From Bradyrhizobium archetypum (GTDB lineage Bacteria; Pseudomonadota; Alphaproteobacteria; Rhizobiales; Xanthobacteraceae), in NCBI RefSeq assembly GCF_013114835.1, contig NZ_JAAVLW010000012.1, positions 62,001 to 126,000 of the forward strand: a DNA stretch of 64,000 nt, written 5' to 3'. The position numbers were made by a program, and so were the translations under genes. The notes beneath the pieces are model-generated. The model made no database searches. It was given only the letters and a program-made list of their open reading frames with translations, and was not told the origin of the DNA. This document shows, piece by piece, positions 1-10,562 of this stretch (positions within the stretch are counted from its first letter, which is position 1; every line of letters begins with the position of its first letter).

Positions 1-13
1 TACCGGGTTTCGA

Positions 14-1414
14 TCACATATGGATGGCGCGCTTGCCAACCGCAAGCGCGGCTTCCTTGATCGCTTCCGAGCGCGTCGGGTGGGCGTGGCATGTGCGCGC
101 CAAGTCCTCGGCGGAGCCACCAAATTCCATCAGAACAGCCGCTTCGTGAATCATTTCGCCGGCCTCGCGGCCGACAATGTGCACGCCGAGCACGCGGTCG
201 GTTTTTGCATCTGCGAGAATCTTCACGAAGCCGTCAGTGGTCTGGTTAACTTTGGAGCGGCCGTTGGCAGTGAACGGGAATTTGCCCGACGTATAGGCCA
301 CGCCGGCCTGCTTCAGCTCTTCCTCGGTCTTGCCGACCGACGACACTTCCGGCGTGGTATACACGACGCCTGGGATGACATCGTAGTTCACGTGCCCCGC
401 CTGACCCGCGATGATCTCAGCGCAGGCAACGCCCTCGTCCTCGGCCTTGTGCGCGAGCATCGGCCCCGCCACCACGTCACCGATTGCATAGATGCCCTTC
501 ACGCTCGTTGAGAAATGCGCGTCGATCTGCACGCGGCCGCGATTGTCGAGCGCGATGCCGGCTTCCTTGCAGCCGAGCCCTTCGGTGTAGGGCACGCGGC
601 CAATGCAGACCAGCACCACGTCCGTCTCGATCGTCTGCGCGACGCCACCCGCCGCAGGCTCGACTGTGGCTTTCAATGTTTTGCCGGAAGAATCGACGGC
701 CGTGACCTTGGCGCCAAGCTTGAACACAAAGCCCTGCTTTTCGAGGATACGCTGAAATTGCTTTGCCACTTCGCCATCTATGCCAGGCAGGATGCGGTCG
801 AGGAATTCGACGACCATGACCTCAGCGCCAAGCCGCTTCCAGACCGAGCCAAGTTCGAGTCCGATCACGCCGGCGCCGATGATCAGAAGCTTCTCCGGCA
901 CCCTCCCCAGCGACAGCGCACCGGTCGAGGACACGATGCGCTTTTCGTCGATCTCGATGCCCTTCAGCCGCGCGATGTCGGAGCCGGTCGCGATGACGAT
1001 GTTCTTGGTCTCGACGGTCTGCGACTTGCCGTTGCCGCTGACCTCGACCTTGCCGGCGCCGAGAATCTTGCCCGCGCCGTAGAGCACGTCGATCTTGTTC
1101 TTCTTCATCAGGAACTCGACGCCCTTGACGTTGCCGTCGATGCCCTGCTGCTTGAAATTCATCATCGCCGGCAGATCGAGCTTTGGCGCGGAGACGCTGA
1201 CCCCCATCTTGGCGAAGGAGTGCGCGGCCTCCTCGAACATTTCGGACGCATGCAGCAGCGCCTTCGACGGCATGCAGCCGACATTGAGGCAGGTACCGCC
1301 GAGCGTCGCGTTCTTCTCGACCACGGCGACCTTCATGCCGAGTTGCGCCGCGCGCACCGCGCAGACATATCCGCCCGGGCCGGTGCCGATGACGACGAGA
1401 TCGTAGGTAGCCAT
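14..1414 (-). CDS. lpdA: Dihydrolipoyl dehydrogenase (E3)
   Basis: FAD flavoprotein that reoxidises the dihydrolipoyl groups of 2-oxo acid dehydrogenase complexes with NAD+; cytoplasmic. The 466-residue product has the FAD-binding GTGPGG at residues 10-15, the redox-active disulfide CLNVGC (Cys42/Cys47), a second nucleotide-binding GAGVIGLE near the middle, and the C-terminal HPTRSE (His445/Glu450) that acts as the catalytic base in this family. Length and start (MATYDLVVIG) fit the family. It is the last gene of the mdh-suc-lpd operon here, so its main partner is probably the 2-oxoglutarate dehydrogenase complex encoded just upstream; it could also serve pyruvate dehydrogenase. Confidence 0.97.
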   Translation of the reverse strand: MATYDLVVIGTGPGGYVCAVRAAQLGMKVAVVEKNATLGGTCLNVGCMPSKALLHASEMFEEAAHSFAKMGVSVSAPKLDLPAMMNFKQQGIDGNVKGVEFLMKKNKIDVLYGAGKILGAGKVEVSGNGKSQTVETKNIVIATGSDIARLKGIEIDEKRIVSSTGALSLGRVPEKLLIIGAGVIGLELGSVWKRLGAEVMVVEFLDRILPGIDGEVAKQFQRILEKQGFVFKLGAKVTAVDSSGKTLKATVEPAAGGVAQTIETDVVLVCIGRVPYTEGLGCKEAGIALDNRGRVQIDAHFSTSVKGIYAIGDVVAGPMLAHKAEDEGVACAEIIAGQAGHVNYDVIPGVVYTTPEVSSVGKTEEELKQAGVAYTSGKFPFTANGRSKVNQTTDGFVKILADAKTDRVLGVHIVGREAGEMIHEAAVLMEFGGSAEDLARTCHAHPTRSEAIKEAALAVGKRAIHM

Positions 1415-1449
1415 GATGAGGTCCTGTAGCTTAAGGAACGTGTCAGGTA

Positions 1450-2199
1450 TTACCGCCCACCCGAGACATCAAGGATGGCGCTGGTGACGTAGGATGCCTC
1501 GTCGGAGATCAGCCAGACGATGGCATTGGCGATTTCTTCCGCGGAGCCGACGCGCTTCATCGGCACCAGATGCGCGAGCCGATGCGCGCGATCAGGCTCG
1601 CCGCCCGCGGCATGGATTTCCGTGTCAATCAGCCCGGGCCGGATGCCTGCGACGCGGATGCCTTCGCCCGCGACTTCATAGCCAAGTCCGATCGTGAAGG
1701 AATCGATCGCGCCCTTGGAGGCGGCGTAATCGACATAGGTGTTCGGCGCGCCGAGCCTGGCTGCGACCGAGGAAAGATTGACGATGACGCCGCCCTTGCC
1801 GCCGTGCCTGGTCGACATGCGCTTCACCGCCTCGCGCGCGCACAAGATGCTGCCGGTGACGTTGACCGCCATCATCTGCTGGATCCGCTCGGCCGACATC
1901 TCGTCGACCCGCACGCCACTCTTGCCGAGGATGCCGGCATTGTTGACCAGCGCGCCGAGCGTTCCGAATTCGTCGGCCGCCTTGAACAGCGCGAGAATAT
2001 CCGCCTCGCTGCCGACATCGCACTTCACGGCAATCGCCTTGCCGTTCTTGCCCTCGATCTGTGCGACGACTTCCTTCGCCGCCGCCTCGTTGCTGGCATA
2101 GCCGACCACGACACGGAAACCGCGCGCCGCGGCAGCGAGCGCGGCGGCGCGGCCGATGCCGCGGCTGCCGCCGGTGATCACAACAACCTTGTCCGTCAC
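1450..2199 (-). CDS. SDR-family NAD(P)-dependent oxidoreductase
   Basis: Classical short-chain dehydrogenase/reductase of 249 residues with the cofactor motif TGGSRGIG near the N-terminus, NNAG in the middle, a catalytic Ser (NLSSVAA) and YAASK (Tyr-x3-Lys). Substrate unknown; the sequence resembles the glucose-1-dehydrogenase/FabG-like group. I chose the GTG at 2199 because GGGAG lies 5-9 bases upstream and the protein then starts VTDKVVVITGG as SDRs do; a longer reading would run back into sucB. It sits between sucB and lpdA in the same direction, so it is probably cotranscribed with the TCA operon although it is not a subunit of the complex. Confidence 0.9.
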   Translation of the reverse strand: MTDKVVVITGGSRGIGRAAALAAAARGFRVVVGYASNEAAAKEVVAQIEGKNGKAIAVKCDVGSEADILALFKAADEFGTLGALVNNAGILGKSGVRVDEMSAERIQQMMAVNVTGSILCAREAVKRMSTRHGGKGGVIVNLSSVAARLGAPNTYVDYAASKGAIDSFTIGLGYEVAGEGIRVAGIRPGLIDTEIHAAGGEPDRAHRLAHLVPMKRVGSAEEIANAIVWLISDEASYVTSAILDVSGGR

Positions 2200-2281
2200 A
2201 TCAGCTCCCACAAGTCGGCGTGCATTGATCCATGGCTCGCGGCGCCGGCCTTGCGCGCCGGAGCCGGCAAGGCAGGCGGCG

Positions 2282-3526
2282 TTAGAGATCCAGCACCAGC
2301 CGCGCCGGGTCTTCAAGGCTCTCCTTGACGCGGACCAGGAAGGTCACCGCTTCCTTGCCGTCGATCACGCGGTGATCGTAGGACAGCGCCAGATACATCA
2401 TCGGGCGCACCTCGATCTTGCCGCCGACCACCATCGGCCGCTCCTGAATCTTGTGCATGCCGAGAATGCCGGACTGCGGCGCGTTCAGGATCGGCGTCGA
2501 CATCAGCGAACCGTAGATGCCGCCATTGGTGATGGTGAAGGTGCCGCCCTGCATCTCGTCGATCTTGAGCTGGCCGTCGCGGGCGCGGCGGCCGAAATCG
2601 GCGATTCCCTTTTCGATGTCGGAGATCGACTTGTGGTCGCAATCGCGCACCACGGGCACGACCAGGCCCTTGTCGGTGCCGACGGCGATACCGATGTGAT
2701 AATAGTTCTTGTAGATCAGGTCAGAGCCGTCGATCTCGGCGTTAACCGCGGGGATGTCCTTCAGCGCCTGCACGACAGCCTTGGTGAAGAAGCCCATGAA
2801 GCCGAGCTTGGCGCCATGCTTCTTCTCGAACACGTCCTTGTACTGCGAACGCATCGCCATGACGTTGGTCATGTCGACCTCGTTGAAGGTCGTCAGCATC
2901 GCGGCGGTGTTCTGCACGTCCTTGAGCCGCCGCGCGATGGTCTGGCGCAGCCGCGTCATCTTCACGCGTTCCTCGCGCGCAGCGTCGTCGGCCGGAGATG
3001 GCGCGCGCACCTGCACGGAAGCCGCCGGCTGATTGACCGGGGTCGGCGCAGACGCCGCTTTCTCGATCGCAGCCAGCATGTCGCCCTTGGTGACGCGGCC
3101 ATCCTTGCCGGAACCGGGCACGGTCGCGGCGTCGATGCCGCTCTCGGCGGAAAGCTTGCGGACCGAGGGCGCCAGCGGCGCATCGGCTGCCACAGCCTTC
3201 GGAGCCGCAGCAGGCGCGGCGGCGGGCGCCGCAGTAGCAGGAGCGGCGGCCTTGGCAGGCGCAGCCGCCGCCGGTTTCGGAGCCGCAGCCGCGCCGTCAT
3301 TGATCTGTCCGAGCAGCGCGCCGACGGCGACCGTCTCGCCGTCCTTGGCCGAGATTTCGCCGAGCACGCCCGCCGACGGCGCAGGCACCTCGATGGTGAC
3401 CTTGTCGGTCTCGAGCTCCACCAATGGTTCGTCCACCGCCACGGCATCGCCGGCCTTCTTGAACCAGCGGCCGATGGTTGCTTCCGTCACGGACTCGCCG
3501 AGCGTCGGAACACGAATTTCAGTCAT
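2282..3526 (-). CDS. sucB: 2-oxoglutarate dehydrogenase E2, dihydrolipoyl succinyltransferase
   Basis: Core acyltransferase (odhB) of the 2-oxoglutarate dehydrogenase complex, which moves the succinyl group from lipoate to CoA. The 414-residue protein shows an N-terminal lipoyl domain with the lipoylated Lys in ETDK (about residue 42), a long Ala/Pro linker (about 80-115), a peripheral-subunit-binding domain (LAPSVRKLSAESGID...), a second linker, and the catalytic domain ending with the active-site DHRVIDG (His385, Asp389). The single lipoyl domain is usual for this E2. It lies downstream of sucA and upstream of lpdA, matching E1-E2-E3 order. Confidence 0.97.
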   Translation of the reverse strand: MTEIRVPTLGESVTEATIGRWFKKAGDAVAVDEPLVELETDKVTIEVPAPSAGVLGEISAKDGETVAVGALLGQINDGAAAAPKPAAAAPAKAAAPATAAPAAAPAAAPKAVAADAPLAPSVRKLSAESGIDAATVPGSGKDGRVTKGDMLAAIEKAASAPTPVNQPAASVQVRAPSPADDAAREERVKMTRLRQTIARRLKDVQNTAAMLTTFNEVDMTNVMAMRSQYKDVFEKKHGAKLGFMGFFTKAVVQALKDIPAVNAEIDGSDLIYKNYYHIGIAVGTDKGLVVPVVRDCDHKSISDIEKGIADFGRRARDGQLKIDEMQGGTFTITNGGIYGSLMSTPILNAPQSGILGMHKIQERPMVVGGKIEVRPMMYLALSYDHRVIDGKEAVTFLVRVKESLEDPARLVLDL

Positions 3527-3571
3527 GGTATGGTTTCCTCAGTAACCTTTAGCAGTCTCAAATTCCAAAGT

Positions 3572-3694
3572 TGTCATCGCCCGCCTTATGCGCAATTGCG
3601 CACTGGGGCGGGCGATCCAGTACGCCGGAACGGTCGTGATTGAATCTTGGCGGCGCGGCGTACTGGATGCCCCGCTTTCGCGGGGCATGACGAG
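3572..3694. repeat. Palindromic intergenic repeat between sucA and sucB
   Basis: The sucA-sucB gap carries two hairpin-forming halves built on GCCCGCC/GGCGGGC and on GCCCCGCTTTCGCGGGGC, joined by CAGTACGCC/GGCGTACTGG. The same modules recur at 29199-29303 and 34648-34754, so this is a dispersed REP-like element and not a gene. It lies inside an operon and could affect the relative sucA:sucB message stability. Confidence 0.7.
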
Positions 3695-3698
3695 CTTC

Positions 3699-6656
3699 CT
3701 AGTGCAGCGCCTCATCCAGCATCGCCTTGAGCTGTGCCAGATGCTTCGACATCAAGCCGGTGGCGGTTGCAGCCGAGGCCGCGCGGCCGACGTAGCGCGG
3801 CCGCCGGTTCGGCGCATGGATCTGGTTCAGCACCCATTCGAGATAGGGCTCGATGAAGTGCCACGAACCCATGTTGCGCGGCTCTTCCTGGCACCAGACC
3901 ACTTCGGCATGCTTGAAGCGGCCGAGCTCCTGCACCAGCGCCTTCAGCGGCACCGGATAGAGCTGCTCGACGCGCAGGATGTAGACGTCATCGATGCCGC
4001 GCTTTTCCCGCTCCTCGTAGAGATCGTAATAGACCTTGCCCGAGCACAGGATGACGCGGCGGATCTTGTCGTCGGGCGCCAGCTTGATCTTCTCGTCCGG
4101 CAGCATCTGCGCGTCATCATACAGAATGCGATGGAACGTGGTGCCCTTGCCGAGTTCATCGAGCCGCGAGACCGCGCGCTTGTGGCGCAACAGCGACTTG
4201 GGTGTCATCAGGATCAGGGGCTTGCGGATCTCGCGATGGAGCTGGCGCCGCAGCACGTGGAAGTAATTTGCCGGCGTGGTCGGATAGACCACCTGCATGT
4301 TGTCTTCGGCGCACATCTGCAAATAACGCTCGAGCCGGGCCGAGGAATGCTCCGGCCCCTGCCCTTCATAGCCATGCGGCAAGAGGCAGACGAGGCCGGA
4401 CATGCGAAGCCACTTGCGTTCGCCCGACGAGATGAACTGGTCGAACACCACCTGCGCGCCGTTGGCGAAGTCGCCGAACTGCGCTTCCCACATCGCCAGG
4501 GCGTTCGGCTCGGCCAGCGAATAGCCGTACTCGAAGCCGAGCACCGCCTCTTCTGATAGCAGCGAGTTGATGACCTCGTAATGGCCCTGGTCGTGGCCGA
4601 GATGGTTGAATGGCGTGTAGCGGCTCTCGTCCTCCTGGTCGATCAGCACCGAGTGGCGCTGCGAGAAGGTGCCGCGTTCGGAATCCTGTCCCGACAGCCG
4701 GACGTGATGGCCTTCCTGCAACAGCGTGCAGAACGCCAACGCCTCGCCGGTCGCCCAGTCGATGCCGACGCCGTTGTCGATCGCTTTCGCACGGTTTTCC
4801 AGGAAGCGCTGGATGGTGCGGTGAACCCGGAAGCCGTCCGGCACCTTGGTGATCTTGCGTCCGATATCCTTGAGGACGCTCATGTCGACGCCGGTGACGC
4901 CGCGACGGGCATCCTCTTCCTGGTCGGCGACCTTGAAGCCGGCCCACTTGCCGTCCAGCCAATCCGCTTTGTTGGGCTTGTAGCCGGTGCCCGCCTCGAG
5001 CTCGGCATCGAGCCGCGCGCGCCAGTCGGCCTTGGCCTTCTCCACCTCGCCTTCGGTCAGCACGCCGTCGGCGACCAGGCGCTTGGCGTAGAGTTCGAGC
5101 GTCGACGGATGCGAGGCAATGCGCTTGTACATTACCGGCTGGGTGAACCCGGGCTCATCGCCCTCGTTATGGCCGTGCCGGCGATAGCAGAACATGTCGA
5201 TCACGACCGGCTTGTGGAACTTCTGCCGGAACTCAATCGCGACCTTGGCCGCAAACACCACCGCTTCCGGATCGTCGCCGTTGACGTGGAAGATCGGCGC
5301 GTCGATCATCTTCGCCACATCGGACGGATACGGCGAGGAGCGGGAGTAACGCGGATAGGTGGTGAAGCCGATCTGGTTATTGACGATGAAATGCAGCGAG
5401 CCGCCGGTGCGGTAGCCTTTCAGGTCCGACAGGCTGAAGCATTCCGCCACCACGCCCTGGCCTGCGAACGCCGCGTCGCCGTGCAGCAGCAGCGGCAGCA
5501 CCGAGATGCGCATATCCGGCGGATCGCCATGCTGGTCCTGCTTGGCGCGCACCTTGCCGAGCACGACGGGATCGACGATTTCCAGATGCGACGGGTTGGC
5601 GGTCAGCGACAGATGTATCTTGTTGCCGTCGAACTCGCGATCGCTTGACGCGCCGAGGTGATACTTCACGTCGCCGGAGCCTTCGACGTCCTCGGGGTTG
5701 GCGGAGCCGCCCTTGAATTCGTGGAACAGCGCGCGGTGCGACTTGCCCATAACCTGGGTCAGCACGTTGAGGCGGCCGCGATGCGGCATGCCGAGCACGA
5801 TCTCCTTCACGCCGAGATTGCCGCCGCGCTTGATGATCTGTTCCAGCGCCGGGATCAACGATTCGGCGCCGTCGAGACCAAAGCGCTTGGTGCCGGTGAA
5901 TTTGAGGTCGCAGAACTTTTCAAAACCCTCGGCTTCGATCAGCTTGTTGAGGATGGCGCGGCGGCCTTCGGGCGTGAAGCTGATTTCCTTGTCAGGCCCC
6001 TCGATGCGCTCCTGGATCCAGGCCTTCTGCGCCGCATTGGTGATGTGCATGAACTCGACGCCGAGCGTCTGGCAATAGGTACGCTCGCAGATCGCGACGA
6101 TTTCGCGCAAAGTCCCGTATTCGAGGCTGAGCACATGGTCGAGGAAGATCTTGCGGTCGAAATCGGCCTCGGTGAAGCCATAGGTGCGCGGATCGAGCTC
6201 TTCGCGATCGCGCGGCGCCTCGATGCCGAGTGGATCGAGCTTGGCATGGAAATGACCGCGCATGCGGTAGGCGCGGATCAGCATCAGGGCGCGGACGGAA
6301 TCGCGCGTCGCCTGGTTGACGTCGGCCGGCACCAGTTCGGCGCCCTTGGCCTGCGCCTTGGCCGCGAGCTTGGCGCCGACCGCCTTCTCGACCTGCGCCC
6401 AATTGCCATCCAGCGCCGAGGTCAGATCATCGCGCGGCGTGAGCGGCCAGTTGTCACGGCCCCAGGAGGGGCCTTCGGCATTCTTCTGAACGTCGGCGGG
6501 CGCATCTTTCAGGCTCTTGAAGAATTCCTGCCATTCGCTGTCGACGGAGCCGGGGTTCTGTTCGTAGCGGGCATAGAGCTCGTCGATGTAGGTGGCGTTG
6601 GTGCCCTGCAAAAAGGAGGAGAGGGCAAATGCTGCGTTCGCGTCCTGACGAGACAT
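3699..6656 (-). CDS. sucA: 2-oxoglutarate dehydrogenase E1 component
   Basis: Thiamine-diphosphate enzyme (odhA) that decarboxylates 2-oxoglutarate and succinylates the lipoyl domain of SucB. The 985-residue length is typical. Visible family features are the N-terminal FLQGTNATYIDELYARYEQ helix that docks to E2, the dehydrogenase segment GMPHRGRLNVLTQVMGK, the ThDP/Mg region around HVNGDDPEAVVFAAK and RHGHNEGDEP, and the transketolase-like C-terminal half (RGTFSQRHSVL, LPHGYEGQGPEHSSARLER). It is transcribed between sucD and sucB. No frame break was seen. Confidence 0.98.
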   Translation of the reverse strand: MSRQDANAAFALSSFLQGTNATYIDELYARYEQNPGSVDSEWQEFFKSLKDAPADVQKNAEGPSWGRDNWPLTPRDDLTSALDGNWAQVEKAVGAKLAAKAQAKGAELVPADVNQATRDSVRALMLIRAYRMRGHFHAKLDPLGIEAPRDREELDPRTYGFTEADFDRKIFLDHVLSLEYGTLREIVAICERTYCQTLGVEFMHITNAAQKAWIQERIEGPDKEISFTPEGRRAILNKLIEAEGFEKFCDLKFTGTKRFGLDGAESLIPALEQIIKRGGNLGVKEIVLGMPHRGRLNVLTQVMGKSHRALFHEFKGGSANPEDVEGSGDVKYHLGASSDREFDGNKIHLSLTANPSHLEIVDPVVLGKVRAKQDQHGDPPDMRISVLPLLLHGDAAFAGQGVVAECFSLSDLKGYRTGGSLHFIVNNQIGFTTYPRYSRSSPYPSDVAKMIDAPIFHVNGDDPEAVVFAAKVAIEFRQKFHKPVVIDMFCYRRHGHNEGDEPGFTQPVMYKRIASHPSTLELYAKRLVADGVLTEGEVEKAKADWRARLDAELEAGTGYKPNKADWLDGKWAGFKVADQEEDARRGVTGVDMSVLKDIGRKITKVPDGFRVHRTIQRFLENRAKAIDNGVGIDWATGEALAFCTLLQEGHHVRLSGQDSERGTFSQRHSVLIDQEDESRYTPFNHLGHDQGHYEVINSLLSEEAVLGFEYGYSLAEPNALAMWEAQFGDFANGAQVVFDQFISSGERKWLRMSGLVCLLPHGYEGQGPEHSSARLERYLQMCAEDNMQVVYPTTPANYFHVLRRQLHREIRKPLILMTPKSLLRHKRAVSRLDELGKGTTFHRILYDDAQMLPDEKIKLAPDDKIRRVILCSGKVYYDLYEEREKRGIDDVYILRVEQLYPVPLKALVQELGRFKHAEVVWCQEEPRNMGSWHFIEPYLEWVLNQIHAPNRRPRYVGRAASAATATGLMSKHLAQLKAMLDEALH

Positions 6657-6793
6657 GGTGGCGTCCTGGTAATTTTCGCTTTGCGCGTGGGAAAACGGCG
6701 CTCTAGCCGGTCCGGGAGGCCCGAACCAGCTCGGTAAAGATGCTTTACCCTATTTAGGACGGATATTCGCGCTTAAAAGAACGAAGGACTGAA

Positions 6794-7678
6794 TTAGGAT
6801 TTCAATTTTTCGGCAAGCGTATGCCCGAGCCGTGCCGGGGATGGCGAGACGGTAATTCCGGCGGCCTCCATCGCCGCCGTCTTGGATCCGGCGTCGCCCT
6901 TGCCGCCAGAGATGATCGCGCCGGCATGGCCCATGCGGCGGCCGGGAGGGGCGGTGACGCCGGCGATGAAGCCGACCATCGGCTTCTTGCGGCCGCGCTT
7001 GGCTTCGTCCTTGATGAATTGGGCGGCATCTTCCTCGGCCGAGCCGCCGATTTCGCCGATCATGATGATCGAGGTGGTCTTCTCGTCCTTGAGGAACATT
7101 TCCAGCACGTCGATGAACTCGGTGCCTTTGACCGGGTCGCCGCCGATGCCGACCGCGGTGGTCTGGCCGAGGCCCTCCTGGGTGGTCTGGAACACGGCCT
7201 CATAGGTCAACGTGCCCGAGCGGGAAACGATCCCGACGCTGCCCGGCGAGAAAATGTTGGCCGGCATGATGCCGATCTTGCACTCGCCCGCAGTCATCAC
7301 GCCCGGGCAGTTCGGCCCGATCAGGCGCGACTTCGAGCCGCTCAACGATCTTTTGACCCGCACCATGTCGAGCACCGGAATGCCTTCGGTGATGCAAACG
7401 ATCAGCGGGATTTCCGCGTCAATCGCTTCGCAGATCGCGTCCGCCGCGCCCGGCGGCGGCACATAGATCACGGACGCATCCGCCCCGGTCTTCTCGCGCG
7501 CCTCGCGAACGGTATCGAATACCGGCAGGCCGAGATGCGTCGAGCCTCCCTTGCCCGGCGAGGTGCCGCCGACCATCCGGGTGCCGTAAGCGATCGCAGC
7601 TTCCGAATGGAACGTTCCGTTCTTACCCGTAAAACCCTGGCAGATGACTTTGGTATTCTTGTCGATCAGAACGGACAT
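6794..7678 (-). CDS. sucD: Succinyl-CoA synthetase alpha subunit
   Basis: Alpha subunit of succinyl-CoA synthetase, which binds CoA and carries the phosphohistidine during nucleotide-linked succinyl-CoA hydrolysis. The 294-residue protein has GFTGKNGTFHSE for CoA binding near the N-terminus, IGPNCPG, IGEIGGSAEEDAA, and the phosphorylated His in GHAGAIISGG (about His251). It is normally immediately after sucC, but here a DUF1579-like gene lies between them. The 39-base gap to that gene and the shared strand still suggest one transcript. Confidence 0.97.
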   Translation of the reverse strand: MSVLIDKNTKVICQGFTGKNGTFHSEAAIAYGTRMVGGTSPGKGGSTHLGLPVFDTVREAREKTGADASVIYVPPPGAADAICEAIDAEIPLIVCITEGIPVLDMVRVKRSLSGSKSRLIGPNCPGVMTAGECKIGIMPANIFSPGSVGIVSRSGTLTYEAVFQTTQEGLGQTTAVGIGGDPVKGTEFIDVLEMFLKDEKTTSIIMIGEIGGSAEEDAAQFIKDEAKRGRKKPMVGFIAGVTAPPGRRMGHAGAIISGGKGDAGSKTAAMEAAGITVSPSPARLGHTLAEKLKS

Positions 7679-7717
7679 GGTTGAGAACGCTTTCGTAGGT
7701 GACCGGGAACGATGGGT

Positions 7718-8194
7718 TTAGTGAATCCGCCGGTAGGCGCCGGTGAGCACATCGGCCCAGCCTTCGGCATCAGGCGAGAATTGAATCTTCATGTTGTAAC
7801 GGTCGTCGTCGACGACTTCGTAGACATGGCGAGCGTTGCCGCGCAGCGAGCCGCGCACCAGGGTCAGCTTGTTGCCGACCCACGCACCGGAAGCCGGTGA
7901 CGGCGGGTAGTAGCCGAGCGAATCATGCCAGAACAGTTTGTAGGTCCGGTCGTCGCGATCGTAGGTGAACACGCCATGCGTCGCGAAGGCCTCCTTGCCG
8001 TCGCGCATCTGGCGGGTATCCTGGATCAGATAGAAGCCATTGAGATCCATGCGTGCGACCACATGAGAGGTCGCCGGACCGCCCGCGGTCCAGCGCGAGG
8101 GATAGACCATTTCCTCGCCGGCCCATTCGCCCGCGAATACCGCGAGCTTCTGGTGCTCCGGAAGCGGTGTCGGTGCGGCGAGATGGTCAGCCAT
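7718..8194 (-). CDS. DUF1579-like protein inserted between sucC and sucD
   Basis: Small soluble protein of 158 residues with no signal peptide or membrane segment. It looks like a lipocalin-like/DUF1579 family member: an N-terminal FAGEWAGEEMVYPS (the FxGxWxGEE feature), alternating beta-strand patterns, GYYPPSPASGAWVGNKL, and a C-terminal ADVLTGAYRRI. Its ATG is two bases beyond the sucC stop, so it is probably translationally coupled to sucC. Function is not known; position inside the succinyl-CoA synthetase operon is the only functional hint. The family assignment is from pattern recognition, moderately sure. Confidence 0.8.
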   Translation of the reverse strand: MADHLAAPTPLPEHQKLAVFAGEWAGEEMVYPSRWTAGGPATSHVVARMDLNGFYLIQDTRQMRDGKEAFATHGVFTYDRDDRTYKLFWHDSLGYYPPSPASGAWVGNKLTLVRGSLRGNARHVYEVVDDDRYNMKIQFSPDAEGWADVLTGAYRRIH

Positions 8195-8196
8195 CG

Positions 8197-9396
<1,200 letters not shown>

Positions 9397-9529
9397 CTGG
9401 ACGCTCCCCAAAACCCCTTCGCGGCGAGTTCTACAGTTCACCGGCATTGGTAGTTGGCATACCATATACCAAGAGAACTGCAACCCTGAAAACGGTTTCG
9501 CCCCGCGAAGGGGCGAAAGTTTAACAAAA

Positions 9530-10498
9530 TCAACGGCCGAGCAAATCGGGCGCGATCTTCTTGCAGGCGTCGACCAAGCCCTGAACCGCGCCCACCGACT
9601 TGTCGAAGGCCTCGCGATCCTTGCCGGCCAGCTCGATCTCGACGATGCGCTCGACACCCTTCGAGCCGATGACGACGGGAACGCCGACATACATGTCCTT
9701 CACGGCGTATTCGCCGTTGAGATAGGCGGCGCAGGGCAGCACGCGCTTCTTGTCCTTCAGGTAGCTCTCGGCCATCGCGATCGCCGAAGCAGCCGGCGCA
9801 TAGAACGCCGAGCCGGTCTTCAGCAGGTTGACGATCTCGGCGCCGCCATTGCGGGTGCGATCGACGATCTCGTCGATGCGGGTCTGCGAGGTCCAGCCCA
9901 TCTTGACGAGGTCGGGCAGCGGAATGCCGGCGACGGTGGAGTAGCGCACCAGCGGCACCATGGTGTCGCCGTGGCCGCCAAGCACGAAGGCGGTGACGTC
10001 TTCGACCGAAACGTTGAATTCGTCGGCGAGGAAATAGCGGAAGCGCGCGGAATCGAGCACGCCAGCCATGCCCACCACCTTCTTGTGCGGCAGGCCGGAG
10101 GCCTTCTGCAGCGCCCATACCATCGCATCCAGCGGGTTGGTGATGCAGATGACGAAGGCGTCGGGGGCATACTTCTTGATGCCGGCGCCGACCTGCTCCA
10201 TGACCTTGAGGTTGATGCTCAGAAGGTCGTCGCGGCTCATGCCGGGCTTGCGCGGCACGCCGGCGGTGACGATGCAGACCTTGGCGCCATCGAGCGCCTC
10301 GTAGGAATTGGCGCCAGTGAGACTGGCATCGAAACCGTCGACCGGAGATGACTGCGCGATATCGAGCGCCTTGCCCTGCGGCACGCCTTCGGCGATGTCG
10401 AACATCACGACGTCGCCGAGCTCCTTCAGGCCGATGAGGTGAGCCAGCGTTCCGCCGATCTGACCGGAGCCAATCAAAGCAATCTTGTCGCGCGCCAT
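9530..10498 (-). CDS. mdh: Malate dehydrogenase (LDH-like, NAD-dependent)
   Basis: Oxidises malate to oxaloacetate with NAD+. The 322-residue protein belongs to the LDH-like malate dehydrogenases usual in alphaproteobacteria: Rossmann motif GSGQIGG (10-16), substrate-binding Arg in VPRKPGMSRDDLL (Arg83, Arg89), NPLDAMVW, the Arg of DSARFRYFLA, and the catalytic His176 in GGHGDTMVP. It is the promoter-proximal gene of the TCA operon; a 133-base gap separates it from sucC. Confidence 0.97.
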   Translation of the reverse strand: MARDKIALIGSGQIGGTLAHLIGLKELGDVVMFDIAEGVPQGKALDIAQSSPVDGFDASLTGANSYEALDGAKVCIVTAGVPRKPGMSRDDLLSINLKVMEQVGAGIKKYAPDAFVICITNPLDAMVWALQKASGLPHKKVVGMAGVLDSARFRYFLADEFNVSVEDVTAFVLGGHGDTMVPLVRYSTVAGIPLPDLVKMGWTSQTRIDEIVDRTRNGGAEIVNLLKTGSAFYAPAASAIAMAESYLKDKKRVLPCAAYLNGEYAVKDMYVGVPVVIGSKGVERIVEIELAGKDREAFDKSVGAVQGLVDACKKIAPDLLGR

Positions 10499-10534
10499 GG
10501 GAAATCTGTCCTTCTGAGACGGAGAGTGAGGGGT

Positions 10535-10562
10535 GGATAATCAGCCGGATGGCTGGTTATCC
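10535..10562. promoter_or_regulatory. Inverted repeat upstream of mdh (possible operator)
   Basis: Two 12-base arms, GGATAATCAGCC and GGCTGGTTATCC, are complementary except for one G-T position and are separated by GGAT. The repeat lies 37-64 bases upstream of the mdh start and covers the -10 element of the best promoter candidate. It could be a repressor site or a 5' UTR hairpin. Seen directly; the regulatory role is inference. Confidence 0.4.

Noticed and set aside
2156..3643. Long plus-strand ORF opposite sucB and the SDR gene
   Set aside because: It is the antisense of well-supported genes; the Arg/His/Gly-rich product is the usual shadow in high-GC DNA.
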